Positions 22,669 through 31,731 of a stretch of 64,000 nucleotides of DNA are shown piece by piece (position 1 is the first letter of the stretch; each line of letters begins with the position of its first letter). Both the position numbers and the translations under genes were made by a program. The DNA is from Burkholderiales bacterium. Lineage in GTDB: Bacteria; Pseudomonadota; Gammaproteobacteria; Burkholderiales; Burkholderiaceae_C. The DNA lies in contig JAGWTR010000008.1 in the NCBI GenBank assembly GCA_028868855.1, forward strand, positions 87,405 to 151,404. Reading direction: 5' to 3'. The notes beneath the pieces are model-generated. The model was not told the DNA's origin and did no database searches. It worked only from the letters and a program-made list of their open reading frames with translations.

Positions 22669-22989
22669 ATGAACGCAGATCAAATCCTGATGGAAATCCG
22701 TGAAACCAATCTGTCCTACCTGATGCTGGCCCAAAGCCTGATCCGTGCGGACCGCGAACAAGCCCTGTTTCGCTTGGGAATGTCCGAAGGGGCCGCCGAC
22801 ATGATCGCCATGCTGTCTCCCGCCCAGGTGCTCAAGATCGCCTCGAGCAACACCTTGTTGTGCCGCATGCGTGTGGACGACGACATGGTGTGGACCCTGC
22901 TGACCAACCATGGCAAGGGCAGCAACGACAGCGTGACCCGCCTGCACGCCAACATCCTGATGGCCGGCCGCCACCAGGAAGCCGCCTGA
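22669..22989 (+). CDS. flhD: flagellar transcriptional activator subunit FlhD
   Basis: A 106-residue subunit of the FlhD4C2 master activator of flagellar class II genes. The sequence runs from MNADQILMEIRETNLSYLMLAQSLIRAD through the FRLGMSEGAADMIAMLSP helix to CRMRVDDDMVWTLLTNHG, as in other FlhD proteins. ATG 22669 is preceded by a TGGAG ribosome site; an upstream in-frame ATG (22606) would add about 20 unusual residues. flhC follows after 52 bp. Length is close to the family norm. Confidence 0.95.
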   Translation: MNADQILMEIRETNLSYLMLAQSLIRADREQALFRLGMSEGAADMIAMLSPAQVLKIASSNTLLCRMRVDDDMVWTLLTNHGKGSNDSVTRLHANILMAGRHQEAA

Positions 22990-23041
22990 ATCGTCAGGCC
23001 CCTGGACTGACACCGCCCGAACCACACCGTAGGAGAGCACC

Positions 23042-23578
23042 ATGCGCAGCAAAAGCCTGTTGACCGAAGCCAAGCAGATCGACCGCGCCGTCACCTTGAT
23101 CAATCTGGGTGCCCGCCTGCAGGTGCTGGAGTCGGAGACGGACATCTCGTATGAGCGCCTGCTGCGCCTGTACAAAGAAGTGTCGGGCAAGTCCCCATCC
23201 AAGGGCCAGCTGCCTTTCTCGACCGACTGGTTCATGACCTGGCAGCCCAACATCCATGCCTCCTTGTTCCTGAACATCCACGAGTACCTGAACAAAGCCG
23301 TCGAAATCGACGAAATCGATACCGTCATCAAGGCCTACCAGCTCTACCTGGAACAAACCCAGTCGCAAGGCCTGGAGCCCCTGCTGTCGGTGACCCGTGC
23401 CTGGCGCCTGGTCAAGTTCATCGACAACGGCATGCTGACGCTGACCAAATGCTCCAAGTGCGGTGGCCACTATGTGACCCATCCGCATGAAATCTCGCGT
23501 CACTACGTGTGCGGTTTGTGCAACCCACCGGCACGTGCCGGCAAAGGCAAGGCGGCGGGCACCCTGCACATGCATTGA
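23042..23578 (+). CDS. flhC: flagellar transcriptional activator subunit FlhC
   Basis: A 178-residue DNA-binding subunit of FlhD4C2. It begins with the helical SLLTEAKQIDRAVTLINLGARLQVLESET, followed by the RLLRLYKEVSGKSPSKGQLPFS segment. The zinc-binding cysteines are in CSKCGGHYV and CGLCNPP near residues 137-160. The ribosome site AGGAGAGC lies just before ATG 23042. It forms an operon with flhD and is followed by a terminator about 150 bp downstream. Confidence 0.96.
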   Translation: MRSKSLLTEAKQIDRAVTLINLGARLQVLESETDISYERLLRLYKEVSGKSPSKGQLPFSTDWFMTWQPNIHASLFLNIHEYLNKAVEIDEIDTVIKAYQLYLEQTQSQGLEPLLSVTRAWRLVKFIDNGMLTLTKCSKCGGHYVTHPHEISRHYVCGLCNPPARAGKGKAAGTLHMH

Positions 23579-23725
23579 TGAATCCACGCGGTTCGAAAAA
23601 CGTGAGGATTGCACACCCCGACTCGGCGCGGCTTCAAGCTTGACCCTGATCGGTCGAAACAATGAACGGACGGTTTGGAAACGGAGCGTCCTTTGCTTGT
23701 CTCCTCCGAGCACATCCGTGCTTTT

Positions 23726-23754
23726 AGCGGGCCCCATCTCGGGCCCGCTTTTTT
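23726..23754 (+). terminator. Rho-independent terminator after flhDC
   Basis: Stem GCGGGCCC/GGGCCCGC around a 6-nt loop (CATCTC), followed by six T. It separates flhDC from motAB. Confidence 0.9.
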
Positions 23755-23817
23755 CTTGGCGACCTGATCCAGCAGTTCAGCTTGCGAAAAATGCCGCCCT
23801 CACGGTCTTGTTCACGG

Positions 23818-23844
23818 TTTAGAAATCGGCGTGTTCGCCGAAGA
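23818..23844 (+). promoter_or_regulatory. possible FliA (sigma-28) promoter of motAB
   Basis: TTTA (23818-23821), 15 bp, then GCCGAAGA (23837-23844). The -10 matches the sigma-28 consensus GCCGATAA at 6 of 8 bases with correct spacing; the -35 match is poor. It lies about 80 bp before motA, in the expected place for a motility gene. Confidence 0.35.
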
Positions 23845-23925
23845 TCCCTACACGGCTTGATCCTGCAATGATGCAGGCAGACCCTTCGTCGATCACCCTG
23901 CGGTTTGACCCGCGCCTAGACCACC

Positions 23926-24786
23926 ATGTTCGTCATCCTCGGTTACGTCGTTGCCCTCGGGTGCATTTTCGGCGCCTACATCCTCCATGGTGGAAACATC
24001 GCGGTGATCGCGCACGCCCTGCCCACCGAAATGATGGCCATTGGCGGGGGCTCGCTCGGGGCCTTCGTCGTGGCCAACCAGCCCAAGACCATCAAGGCGG
24101 TGCTGAAGGGGATTGCGCCCATGCTCAAAGGCTCCAAGTACACCAAGGCGCGCTACATGGAGCTCATGGCCATGCTCTATGAAATCCTGCAAAAGGTGCG
24201 CAAGGAAGGCTTGATGTCCATTGAAAAAGACGTGGAAGAGCCCGAAAAATCCGCCCTGTTCAAAAAATACCCCAACGTGGGCGGTGACCACCATGTGATC
24301 GAGTTCATCACCGACTACCTGCGCATGATGGTCTCGGGCAACCTCAATGCCCACGAGATCGAAAGCCTGATGGACAACGAGATCGACACCCACCACCACG
24401 AAGGCTATTCCGCCGTGGCGGCGGTGGCTCGACTGGCAGGCGCCCTGCCGGCATTCGGGATCGTGGCCGCCGTGCTCGGCGTGGTCAACACCATGGGCTC
24501 GGTGGGCCAACCACCCGCGGTGCTGGGCGGCATGATCGGATCGGCCCTGGTCGGCACCTTCCTGGGCATCTTGCTGGCCTACGCGGTGGTCGAACCCATC
24601 GGTGGGCTGATGGACCAAAAACTGGACGAGGCCACCAAAGAGTTCCAGGTGATCAAGACCACCTTGCTGGCCAGCATGCAAGGCTATGCGCCGCAGGTGG
24701 CGGTCGAGTTCGGACGCAAGGTGTTGTACTCGACCGAGCGCCCCACTTTCTTGGAACTCGAAAGCCACGTCAAAGGCAAGAAGTAA
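23926..24786 (+). CDS. motA: flagellar motor stator protein MotA
   Basis: A 286-residue inner-membrane stator subunit with about four membrane helices: an N-terminal pair (FVILGYVVALGCIFGAYI and the GGSLGAFVVANQP region) and a C-terminal pair (LPAFGIVAAVLGVVNTMG and IGSALVGTFLGILLAYAVVEPIGG). The large cytoplasmic loop carries the charged residues that contact FliG. With MotB it forms the ion channel that drives the rotor. motB starts 23 bp downstream. A plausible sigma-28 promoter is upstream. Confidence 0.96.
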   Translation: MFVILGYVVALGCIFGAYILHGGNIAVIAHALPTEMMAIGGGSLGAFVVANQPKTIKAVLKGIAPMLKGSKYTKARYMELMAMLYEILQKVRKEGLMSIEKDVEEPEKSALFKKYPNVGGDHHVIEFITDYLRMMVSGNLNAHEIESLMDNEIDTHHHEGYSAVAAVARLAGALPAFGIVAAVLGVVNTMGSVGQPPAVLGGMIGSALVGTFLGILLAYAVVEPIGGLMDQKLDEATKEFQVIKTTLLASMQGYAPQVAVEFGRKVLYSTERPTFLELESHVKGKK

Positions 24787-24809
24787 AGCGGTGAACGCGG
24801 AGCAAATCG

Positions 24810-25790
24810 ATGGCCGGTGATTCCAAAAAAATCCAGCCAATCGTCATCAAGCGGATCAAGAAGAGTGGTCACGCGGTGCACGGTGGTGCCTGGAAAATTG
24901 CGTATGCCGACTTCGTCACGGCGATGATGGCTTTTTTCCTGTTGATGTGGCTGCTAGGTTCGACCACCGAAGGCGACCGCAAGGGCATTGCCGACTACTT
25001 CAACAGCCCTCTGAAGGTGGCTTTCTTTGGCGGCACCGGGGCGGGCGACGCCACCTCCATCATCAAGGGCGGCGGCACCAACTTGGAAGAAAGCGTGGGC
25101 CAACAAAAGAAGGGCGCTTCTGAAACCGCCCAGATCAAAGCCCGCAAAAAAGCCCTCAAGGCCGAGCAAGCCGTCGCTGAAGCGGCGCGACTGAAGGTCG
25201 TCAAGGAAAAAATGGAAGAGATCATCGCCAATGATCCCCGCCTGGCCCAGTACAAGTCGCAAATCAGGCTGGACCTGACCGCCGAGGGCCTGCGCATCCA
25301 GATCGTGGACGACCAGAACCGGCCCATGTTCGATAGCGGCAGCTCCCAGGTGAACGGCTATATGCGGGACATCCTTCGGGCCATCGGTGCGATCTTGTCG
25401 AGCGTGCCCAACAAGCTGACCATCGAAGGCCACACGGATGCCAAGCCCTTCAGCGCCGGTGAACGCGGCTATAGCAACTGGGAGCTGTCGGCGGACCGTG
25501 CCAACGCCTCACGCCGCGAAATGATCGCCGGTGGGCTGGCCGACGACAAGGTGCTGCGCGTGCAAGGCCTGGCCGCCAGCATGCTGTACGAGACCGGGCA
25601 CCCCGACAGCCCCTTGAACCGGCGCATCAGCATCATCGTGATGAACCGGGATGCCGAAGATCGCATGTTCCAAGCCGCCCAAACCGAGGACCCGCCGCAG
25701 GAGGTCGCGGCCGATGCCCCACCAACGGCCCCATCAACGGCGATCTCGCTCCCCATAAAGGGCTCAAGCCCGCTAAACCAGCGCCGATAA
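24810..25790 (+). CDS. motB: flagellar motor stator protein MotB
   Basis: A 326-residue stator subunit with one N-terminal membrane helix. The channel Asp is D34 in KIAYADFVTAMMAFFLLMWLL. A periplasmic linker follows, then an OmpA-like peptidoglycan-binding domain with KLTIEGHTDAKPF and NWELSADRANASRREMI. The C-terminal ~40 residues are Pro/Ala-rich. A GGAG ribosome site lies just upstream of ATG 24810. Co-transcribed with motA. Confidence 0.96.
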   Translation: MAGDSKKIQPIVIKRIKKSGHAVHGGAWKIAYADFVTAMMAFFLLMWLLGSTTEGDRKGIADYFNSPLKVAFFGGTGAGDATSIIKGGGTNLEESVGQQKKGASETAQIKARKKALKAEQAVAEAARLKVVKEKMEEIIANDPRLAQYKSQIRLDLTAEGLRIQIVDDQNRPMFDSGSSQVNGYMRDILRAIGAILSSVPNKLTIEGHTDAKPFSAGERGYSNWELSADRANASRREMIAGGLADDKVLRVQGLAASMLYETGHPDSPLNRRISIIVMNRDAEDRMFQAAQTEDPPQEVAADAPPTAPSTAISLPIKGSSPLNQRR

Positions 25791-25854
25791 ATGTAATGAC
25801 CCCTGAGTGCGTGCTGTCCATGACAGGCGCCACCGTTTGTATGAAGGACGATTG

Positions 25855-26253
25855 ATGAGCAACCCCACCGACATGAAATTCCTGATCGTTGATGACTTTT
25901 CGACGATGCGCCGCATCGTGCGCGGTCTGCTCAAAGAAATTGGCTATCTCAACGCCGAAGAAGCCGAAGACGGCGCCGTCGCGCTGCAGATGCTGAAAAA
26001 CGCGAAGTTCGACTTCGTGGTCAGCGACATCAACATGCCCAACATGAACGGGTTTGATCTGCTCAAGGCCATCAAGGCCGATGACTCGCTCAAACACCTG
26101 CCCGTGCTGATGGTCACCGCCGAGGCGCGCAAGGAAGACATCGTGCTGGCCGCACAGACAGGCGCTGCGGGCTACATCGTCAAACCTTTCACCAAGGCGA
26201 CGCTGGAAGAGAAGGTGCTCAAGATCATGCAAAAACTCACGACCGCCGTCTAA
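25855..26253 (+). CDS. cheY: chemotaxis response regulator CheY
   Basis: A 132-residue single receiver domain. The acidic pocket is D13/D14 in [16 protein letters not shown], the phospho-acceptor is D58 in [12 protein letters not shown], and the conserved Lys is in YIVKPFTKA. Phosphorylated CheY binds FliM to switch flagellar rotation. ATG 25855 has an AAGGAC ribosome site 8-12 bp upstream. It lies between motB and cheZ, so the region 22.7-26.9 kb is a motility and chemotaxis block. Confidence 0.96.
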   Translation: MSNPTDMKFLIVDDFSTMRRIVRGLLKEIGYLNAEEAEDGAVALQMLKNAKFDFVVSDINMPNMNGFDLLKAIKADDSLKHLPVLMVTAEARKEDIVLAAQTGAAGYIVKPFTKATLEEKVLKIMQKLTTAV

Positions 26254-26267
26254 AGGGACGAACCGAC

Positions 26268-26924
26268 ATGCTAATGGATGCCCTGCCACCCATGCCGCCA
26301 CCGGCTGCCTCCCCCGAGATATTTCAACAACTGGGCACCTTGACGCGTCAGTTGCATGACACCCTGAATCAATTGGGCGTGTTGCCCCGATTGCAGGACA
26401 CGGTCGGTGGGTTGCCCGACGCACGTTCGCGCCTGAGCTACATCGCCACCAAAACCGAACAGGCCGCTGAGAAGGTGCTGAACCTGGTCGACACCGCCAA
26501 GGCCGATCAGAACCACATCGTCAATGAAACCCGCCGCCTGGCCAAACTGATCGTGGCCGACCCCGTCAAAGCCGTCGCGAGCGGGTCCGTGATGAACTTC
26601 GTGCAGGACGTGGAAGCCGTCACGCACCGTGTCGATCAACACCTGACCGACATCATGCTGGCGCAGGACTTTCATGACCTGACCGGCCAGGTGGTGGCCA
26701 AGGTGGTGGCGCTGGCCACCGACCTGGAAAACCAACTGGCGCGCGTCCTGATGCAGGCGGCCCCACCCGAGCTGGCCTACAAAGCCGAAGCCGTACTGAC
26801 CGCATCCCATCATCAGCCCGCCGAAGTCGCCCTCCAAGGGCCAGTGATTGATGCCACGGGCCGTGCCGACGTGGTCAGCAATCAGGGCGAGGTCGACGAC
26901 CTGCTGGCCAGCCTGGGCTTTTAA
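26268..26924 (+). CDS. cheZ: CheY-P phosphatase CheZ
   Basis: A 218-residue phosphatase for phosphorylated CheY. The catalytic Gln is Q141 in LAQDFHDLTGQVVAKVV, within a long helical hairpin. The C terminus QGEVDDLLASLGF is the CheY-binding helix. The N-terminal ~20 residues are Pro-rich. It follows cheY by 14 bp. Its stop overlaps the stop of the convergent LytTR regulator by four bases. Confidence 0.95.
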   Translation: MLMDALPPMPPPAASPEIFQQLGTLTRQLHDTLNQLGVLPRLQDTVGGLPDARSRLSYIATKTEQAAEKVLNLVDTAKADQNHIVNETRRLAKLIVADPVKAVASGSVMNFVQDVEAVTHRVDQHLTDIMLAQDFHDLTGQVVAKVVALATDLENQLARVLMQAAPPELAYKAEAVLTASHHQPAEVALQGPVIDATGRADVVSNQGEVDDLLASLGF

Positions 26925-27697
26925 GGCCCCGGGGAGCGCCCGGCCATCACATCGCGCACGGTAGCCACCTGCCGGCGCGACACCGCCAGCCATTCGCCCG
27001 TGGGCTGGACCTGCACAGCCCAGTTTTCCCCCCCTTCGGCGTCGTCGCCACGGCGCTCCAATGCCTTCATGGCCGAGCGAGCCACCAGGGCATTGCGGTG
27101 CACGCGCACGAACCGTCCCCCCAGTTGCGCCTCCAGCTCCGACAAGGATTGGTCCAGGACATGGCTGTGCTCGGCCGTGCGCAAGGTCACGTACTTCAAC
27201 TCCGCCTTGAGGTAGATGACCTGCGAGGCCGGCACCCGCACCAAGCGCCCTCGATCCTGCGCCACCAACATCGTCTCTTCAGACTCGCTCGCCAGCACGG
27301 CGGGCACCCGACGCTTGGCGCAACGGCACAGCGCGGCGGTCAGGCGATCCAGGCGCACGGGCTTGGTCAGGTAGTCGACAGCGTCCAGCTCAAAGGCCTG
27401 CAAGGCATGACCGGCATGCGCCGTCACGAAGACCACGGCCGGGGGATTGGGCAGCACGCGCAAGTACTCGGCCAGCTTCAAGCCATCAGGCCCGGGCATC
27501 TGAATGTCCAGCAACACCAAGTCGACCGCCACATCCGGCGAACCGTCAGTGGATCTGAACGCCGCCAGCGCCTGTCCGGCATCACCCGCCTCGGCCACCA
27601 CGATGTTGGGGCACTCCGATTGCGCCAGCAGGGTCTTCAGGCGCAGCCTTGCCAAGTGCTCATCGTCCACAATCATGACCCGCAACAAATCGCTCAT
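26921..27697 (-). CDS. LytTR-family response regulator (AlgR-like)
   Basis: A 258-residue regulator with an N-terminal receiver (VMIVDDEHLARLRLKTLL, phospho-acceptor in LVLLDIQMPGPDGL, Lys in VDYLTKPVRLDRL). The C-terminal LytTR DNA-binding domain has RLVRVPASQVIYLKAELKYVTLRT and RFVRVHRNALVARSAM. Its start overlaps the kinase stop by ATGA, so the two form a coupled pair. In Pseudomonas aeruginosa the homologous pair fimS(algZ)-algR also lies next to argH and activates the minor-pilin operon; that context suggests a similar role here, unproven. Confidence 0.92.
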   Translation of the reverse strand: MSDLLRVMIVDDEHLARLRLKTLLAQSECPNIVVAEAGDAGQALAAFRSTDGSPDVAVDLVLLDIQMPGPDGLKLAEYLRVLPNPPAVVFVTAHAGHALQAFELDAVDYLTKPVRLDRLTAALCRCAKRRVPAVLASESEETMLVAQDRGRLVRVPASQVIYLKAELKYVTLRTAEHSHVLDQSLSELEAQLGGRFVRVHRNALVARSAMKALERRGDDAEGGENWAVQVQPTGEWLAVSRRQVATVRDVMAGRSPGP

Positions 27698-28908
27698 CGC
27701 ACCCTCACCACCGGTTTGATTGGCACCGACACCCGCACCACATAGACGGACGCTTGTCCGGCCGATTCGCCCTTGTGCACGCCGGCTGAGAAACCCGCTT
27801 CCACATCGTGCATCAGGCGCAGCCGCTGGCGCACATTGCGCAGGGCAATGCCGTGCCCGGCGGTGGACGCGGCGGACGGTTGCTGAGGCATCGAGTTGCT
27901 GACGGTCAATACCGCCTGCCCACCCTTGACATGCGTGGACACGCGCACCCAGCCGCCTTGGGGATCGGCCTCCACGCCATGCTTGACGGCGTTCTCAACC
28001 AAGGGCTGCAGCATCAGCGCGGGCACTTCGGCGCGGCCAGCGGCCTCATCCAGAGTCCAGTGCAACGTCAGGCGATCGCCAAACCGCAACTGCTCGATGC
28101 GCAGGTAACGCTGCGCCAGATCCACTTCTTCGGCCAGCGAAGCGCGCAGGTGTGGCGACGTCAGGGCCTGGCGAAACAACTCGGCCAGGTCTTCCAGCAC
28201 GGCCTCGGCCCGGGCCGGTTCGATCTGCACCAGGGCAATGGCCGTGTTGAGCGTATTGAACAAGAAGTGCGGCCGGATGCGCGCCTGCAACTCGGCCAGC
28301 CGAGCCTGGGCCTGGGCCGGCAATTCACTGTGCGCGCGATGGCGCAGCCACGCCATGGCCACGGCCGCCAAAACCGCACCGGTCAGCATGGGAGGGCCCA
28401 CGGACCACCAACTGCGCGGCGCACCGCCCAACCACCGCTCCAGCAGTGTCGATTGCAACTCGCCGTACGAACCGGCCATGGCGCCCAGTGCCACAGCACT
28501 AAGCCACTGGCCGACAGGAGAGAGCCGATCCAGCAAGGGACGCACGGCACACGCCACCACCAGCCACAACAGACTGGCAGGCAAGGCCACCGCCGAGGCC
28601 TGGGAGCACCGAATCAACCAGTCCATCGCGCCTGTGGCGACATGGGCCACGCCGACGGCCATCACCAACTGCACACCCAGCACCACCCGCAGCACCACCC
28701 CGACATGGCAGACATCGAACGGCGAGCGGGAGACGGCCTTCGCTCGCTTGTTCAATTTCCCGGACGTGTTGACAGGCTGATCAAAACCGGTGGCCGCCCA
28801 CATCGTCGGCGCTGCCAGGGTGTCCCTGGGTCCATCCTCACGCGGCAACGCCTCACGCACGCGCGAAGGTCGATTAGGCGGAGGGGGCGGGGGCTCTCTA
28901 CAATCCAT
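27694..28908 (-). CDS. sensor histidine kinase, AlgZ/FimS (LytS) type
   Basis: A ~404-residue kinase of the His_kinase (PF06580) class. It has several N-terminal hydrophobic helices ([41 protein letters not shown]), then [19 protein letters not shown] holding the phospho-accepting His near residue 212. A compact ATPase domain follows ([36 protein letters not shown]). It is translationally coupled to the LytTR regulator. The start is uncertain: ATG 28908 adds a Pro-rich N terminus and overlaps the argH -10 candidate; ATG 28803 would give ~369 residues, nearer the family norm. Confidence 0.88.
   Translation of the reverse strand: MDCREPPPPPPNRPSRVREALPREDGPRDTLAAPTMWAATGFDQPVNTSGKLNKRAKAVSRSPFDVCHVGVVLRVVLGVQLVMAVGVAHVATGAMDWLIRCSQASAVALPASLLWLVVACAVRPLLDRLSPVGQWLSAVALGAMAGSYGELQSTLLERWLGGAPRSWWSVGPPMLTGAVLAAVAMAWLRHRAHSELPAQAQARLAELQARIRPHFLFNTLNTAIALVQIEPARAEAVLEDLAELFRQALTSPHLRASLAEEVDLAQRYLRIEQLRFGDRLTLHWTLDEAAGRAEVPALMLQPLVENAVKHGVEADPQGGWVRVSTHVKGGQAVLTVSNSMPQQPSAASTAGHGIALRNVRQRLRLMHDVEAGFSAGVHKGESAGQASVYVVRVSVPIKPVVRVR
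28899..28904 (+). promoter_or_regulatory. candidate -10 box of argH
   Basis: TACAAT (5 of 6 matches) lies 37 bp before the argH ATG. No good -35 is seen 16-18 bp upstream, so this is a weak call. It overlaps the 5' end of the divergent kinase gene. Confidence 0.3.
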
Positions 28909-28940
28909 GGTTAGAACATTCTCGCCCAAGCAGCCGCGTC

Positions 28941-30356
28941 ATGAGCACCAATCAACTCGACAAAAAATCCCAGGCCTGGTCGGCCCTGTTTTCCGAACCC
29001 ATGAGCGACCTCGTCAAACGGTACACCTCCAGCGTGTTTTTTGACAAGCGCCTGTGGCAAGCCGACATCCAGGGATCGCTGGCGCACGCCGAAATGCTGC
29101 ACGCCCAGGGCCTGATTTCGGCCGCCGACTGGGCCTCCATTGAACAAGGCATGGCCCAGATCCGCCAGGAAATCGAATCCGGCGCCTTTGAATGGAAGCT
29201 CGACCTGGAAGACGTGCACCTGAACATCGAAGCGCGCCTGACGCAGTTGGTGGGCGATGCGGGCAAGCGCCTGCACACCGGCCGCTCGCGCAACGACCAG
29301 GTCGCCACCGACGTGCGCCTGTGGCTGCGCGGTGAAATCGACGAAATCGGTGTGCTGCTGACCGAGCTGCAAAAAGCCCTGGTGGACGTGGCCGCGCAAA
29401 ACGCCGACACCATCATGCCCGGCTTCACCCATTTGCAAGTGGCCCAGCCCGTCAGCTTTGGGCACCACCTGCTGGCCTATGTCGAGATGTTCGCCCGCGA
29501 CGCCGAACGCCTGCTCGACCTGCGCAAGCGCGTCAACCGCCTGCCGCTGGGTTCAGCCGCGCTGGCCGGCACCAGCTACCCGCTGGACCGCGAACGCGTG
29601 GCCCGCACGCTGGGCATGGTGGACGAGGCTGGCCTGCCGTCCGTCAGCCAGAACAGCCTGGACGCCGTGAGCGACCGCGACTTCGCCATCGAGTTCACCT
29701 CGGCCGCATCCTTGGTGATGGTGCACATCTCCCGCCTGAGCGAAGAACTGATCTTGTGGATGAGCCAGTCCTTCGGTTTCATCGACCTGGCCGACCGTTT
29801 TTGCACCGGCTCATCGATCATGCCCCAGAAGAAGAACCCCGACGTGCCCGAGCTGGCGCGCGGCAAGACCGGCCGCGTGGTCGGCCACCTGATGGGCCTG
29901 ATCACCCTGATGAAAGGCCAACCGCTGGCCTACAACAAGGACAACCAGGAAGACAAGGAACCGCTGTTCGACACGGTGGACACCTTGAAGGACACGCTGC
30001 GCATCTTCGCCGAGATGGCCGCCGGCATCACCGTCAAGCCCGAGGCCATGGAGCGCGCCGCCCTGAAGGGCTACGCCACCGCCACCGACCTGGCCGATTA
30101 CCTCGTCAAGAAGGGCCTGCCCTTTCGCGATGCCCACGAAGTGGTGGCCCACGCGGTCAAGGACGCCATCGCCGCTGGCGTGGACCTGTCGGCCCTGTCG
30201 CTGGCCAAACTGCAAAGCTACAACCCGGCCATTGAACAGGACGTGTTCGAGGTGCTGAGCCTGCGTGGTTCGCTGAACGCCCGCAACCTGCTGGGCGGCA
30301 CGGCGCCGGACCAGGTGCGCGCGCAGGTGGCTCGCCACCGCACACGTCTGGCCTGA
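28941..30356 (+). CDS. argH: argininosuccinate lyase
   Basis: A 471-residue enzyme that cleaves argininosuccinate to arginine and fumarate, the last step of arginine synthesis. Seen: [13 protein letters not shown] near the N terminus, the family signature [16 protein letters not shown] carrying the catalytic Ser loop, and [18 protein letters not shown]. It is divergent from the AlgZ/AlgR-type pair, a neighbourhood shared with Pseudomonas. No ribosome site is obvious before ATG 28941, but the alignment with the family supports this start. Confidence 0.97.
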   Translation: MSTNQLDKKSQAWSALFSEPMSDLVKRYTSSVFFDKRLWQADIQGSLAHAEMLHAQGLISAADWASIEQGMAQIRQEIESGAFEWKLDLEDVHLNIEARLTQLVGDAGKRLHTGRSRNDQVATDVRLWLRGEIDEIGVLLTELQKALVDVAAQNADTIMPGFTHLQVAQPVSFGHHLLAYVEMFARDAERLLDLRKRVNRLPLGSAALAGTSYPLDRERVARTLGMVDEAGLPSVSQNSLDAVSDRDFAIEFTSAASLVMVHISRLSEELILWMSQSFGFIDLADRFCTGSSIMPQKKNPDVPELARGKTGRVVGHLMGLITLMKGQPLAYNKDNQEDKEPLFDTVDTLKDTLRIFAEMAAGITVKPEAMERAALKGYATATDLADYLVKKGLPFRDAHEVVAHAVKDAIAAGVDLSALSLAKLQSYNPAIEQDVFEVLSLRGSLNARNLLGGTAPDQVRAQVARHRTRLA

Positions 30357-30439
30357 CACAGCGCCGTCGCCATCAAACTAGGGATTCCAGACGCCCTAAC
30401 ACCAGAGCAGACTCCCTCTCAAATAACCGGGAATCCTAC

Positions 30440-31108
30440 ATGGCCATACGCTCTATCGTTCTGGCGACTGGCGCCGTTCTCGCACTGGCTACCGTGAGCG
30501 TCCAGGCGGCCACCGTGCTGCCTGTGTCCTACGACACGCCCAATGGTGATGGTCGGGCCCACGGGGGAAGCTACAACTACTGGGACCTGGCCTATGACGG
30601 CAACGGTAGCACCACCACGGACCGTGCGGCCCTCACCGGTGGCCTCGGCGATCTGACCGATGGCGTCATCGCGACGCAGAACTGGAATCAGGTCGAAAAC
30701 AGCAGCGGGACGGGCCCCTACGTGGGTTGGCGAGAGATGGATCCGACCCTCACCTTCCACTACAACCAGACCGTCCACCTCACCAGCATCACCTTGTATG
30801 CCGACGACGCCGACGGCCTGGGCGCGGTCTATGCCCCTGGTGGACTCACCTTGAACGGCACGACGTACAGCTTTGCCGATCCCCTTGGCCTGGCCCCCAA
30901 CACCTTCACCGTCTCGGGGCTGGACGTCACCGCCCAGGACTTCACCTTCACGATCAACCGCCGCTTTCCCGCGTCGTGGACCTTCGTCAGCGAAATCACC
31001 ACCACTGCGGCGGCCGTCCCTGAGCCCTCGACCACAGCCCTGGCGCTGCTGGGCCTGACGAGCCTGGGGCTGGGTTACCGCAAGCGGAACCCCAAGGCGC
31101 CCGGCTGA
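30440..31108 (+). CDS. secreted protein with PEP-CTERM sorting signal
   Basis: A 222-residue exported protein of unknown function. It has an N-terminal signal peptide (IVLATGAVLALATVSVQA) and a C-terminal tripartite PEP-CTERM signal: VPEPS, a hydrophobic stretch ALALLGLTSLGLGY, and the basic tail RKRNPK. Exosortase/EpsH systems recognise this signal and process such proteins for export or surface attachment, often with exopolysaccharide. The middle is rich in Gly, Thr, Asn and aromatic residues and looks like a beta-sandwich; no catalytic motif seen. No exosortase or polysaccharide genes are in this window, so the processing machinery must be elsewhere. Confidence 0.88.
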   Translation: MAIRSIVLATGAVLALATVSVQAATVLPVSYDTPNGDGRAHGGSYNYWDLAYDGNGSTTTDRAALTGGLGDLTDGVIATQNWNQVENSSGTGPYVGWREMDPTLTFHYNQTVHLTSITLYADDADGLGAVYAPGGLTLNGTTYSFADPLGLAPNTFTVSGLDVTAQDFTFTINRRFPASWTFVSEITTTAAAVPEPSTTALALLGLTSLGLGYRKRNPKAPG

Positions 31109-31128
31109 CCGACGACCGCACGAAAAGC

Positions 31129-31163
31129 CCGGCCAGGCATCCAGCCTGGGCCGGTTTTATTTT
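31129..31163 (+). terminator. Rho-independent terminator after the PEP-CTERM gene
   Basis: A 10-bp stem CCGGCC-AGGC/GCCT-GGGCCGG with one bulged base, 5-nt loop, followed by TTTTATTTT, 20 bp after the stop codon. Confidence 0.8.
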
Positions 31164-31237
31164 GAGGCAACGCAAAACGCCCGCCTCGTCGACGCGCTAG
31201 TCTCGTGTCCCTCTGGTTCAACCACGGACACGACATC

Positions 31238-31726
31238 ATGCCCCGACTCGAATGGTCTGACGCGCTCTCGCTCGACCTCCCTTTGATGGATGACACTCAC
31301 CGCGAGTTTGTCGACCTGCTGGCCGACGTTGAAAGCGCATCCGACAATGCGGCCCTGCTCGCGCGTTTCGAGGCGCTCATCGACCATACCGACGATCACT
31401 TCGGCCGCGAAGACCGCTGGATGCGTGACACCGGATTCGCCGCGATCAACTGCCACGCCAGCCAGCATGAGGTCGTCCTCAAGGTGCTGCGCGAAGGCCT
31501 GCAGCGGGCCCGCGTGGGCGATTTCGAACCCGCACGTCAAATGGCCTACGAACTGGCGAGCTGGTTCCCACAGCATGCCCAAACCATGGACGCGGCCCTG
31601 GCCCTGCACCTGCGCGGCGTGGGCTACGACCCGGCCTCAGGCGAGGTGCGCAGCCCCGATGCGCTGCCGCGTCAGGACATCGCGGGCTGTGGCGGTAGCA
31701 CTTGCGGCGACCGCAAGCACGCGTAG
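31238..31726 (+). CDS. hemerythrin-domain protein
   Basis: A ~162-residue bacteriohemerythrin, a four-helix di-iron O2-binding protein. Ligand motifs are in order: MDDTHREFVDLL (His), HTDDHFGREDRWM (His and Glu), CHASQHEVVLK (His) and WFPQHAQTMDAAL (His and Asp). The C-terminal tail CGGSTCGDRKHA carries two extra cysteines not part of the core fold. ATG 31238 (MPRLEWSDALSL) gives the usual short N terminus; a GTG at 31205 is less likely. Stand-alone gene converging on dxs. A role in O2 sensing or storage is inferred from the family only. Confidence 0.9.
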   Translation: MPRLEWSDALSLDLPLMDDTHREFVDLLADVESASDNAALLARFEALIDHTDDHFGREDRWMRDTGFAAINCHASQHEVVLKVLREGLQRARVGDFEPARQMAYELASWFPQHAQTMDAALALHLRGVGYDPASGEVRSPDALPRQDIAGCGGSTCGDRKHA

Positions 31727-31731
31727 GCCGC

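Larger units (their letters stand above)
23579..23925. other. flhC-motA intergenic region
   Basis: A 347-bp gap with no convincing gene. It contains a strong plus-strand terminator near its middle and, beyond it, a weak FliA-type promoter candidate for motA. The first ~145 bp after flhC show no recognised element. Confidence 0.7.
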
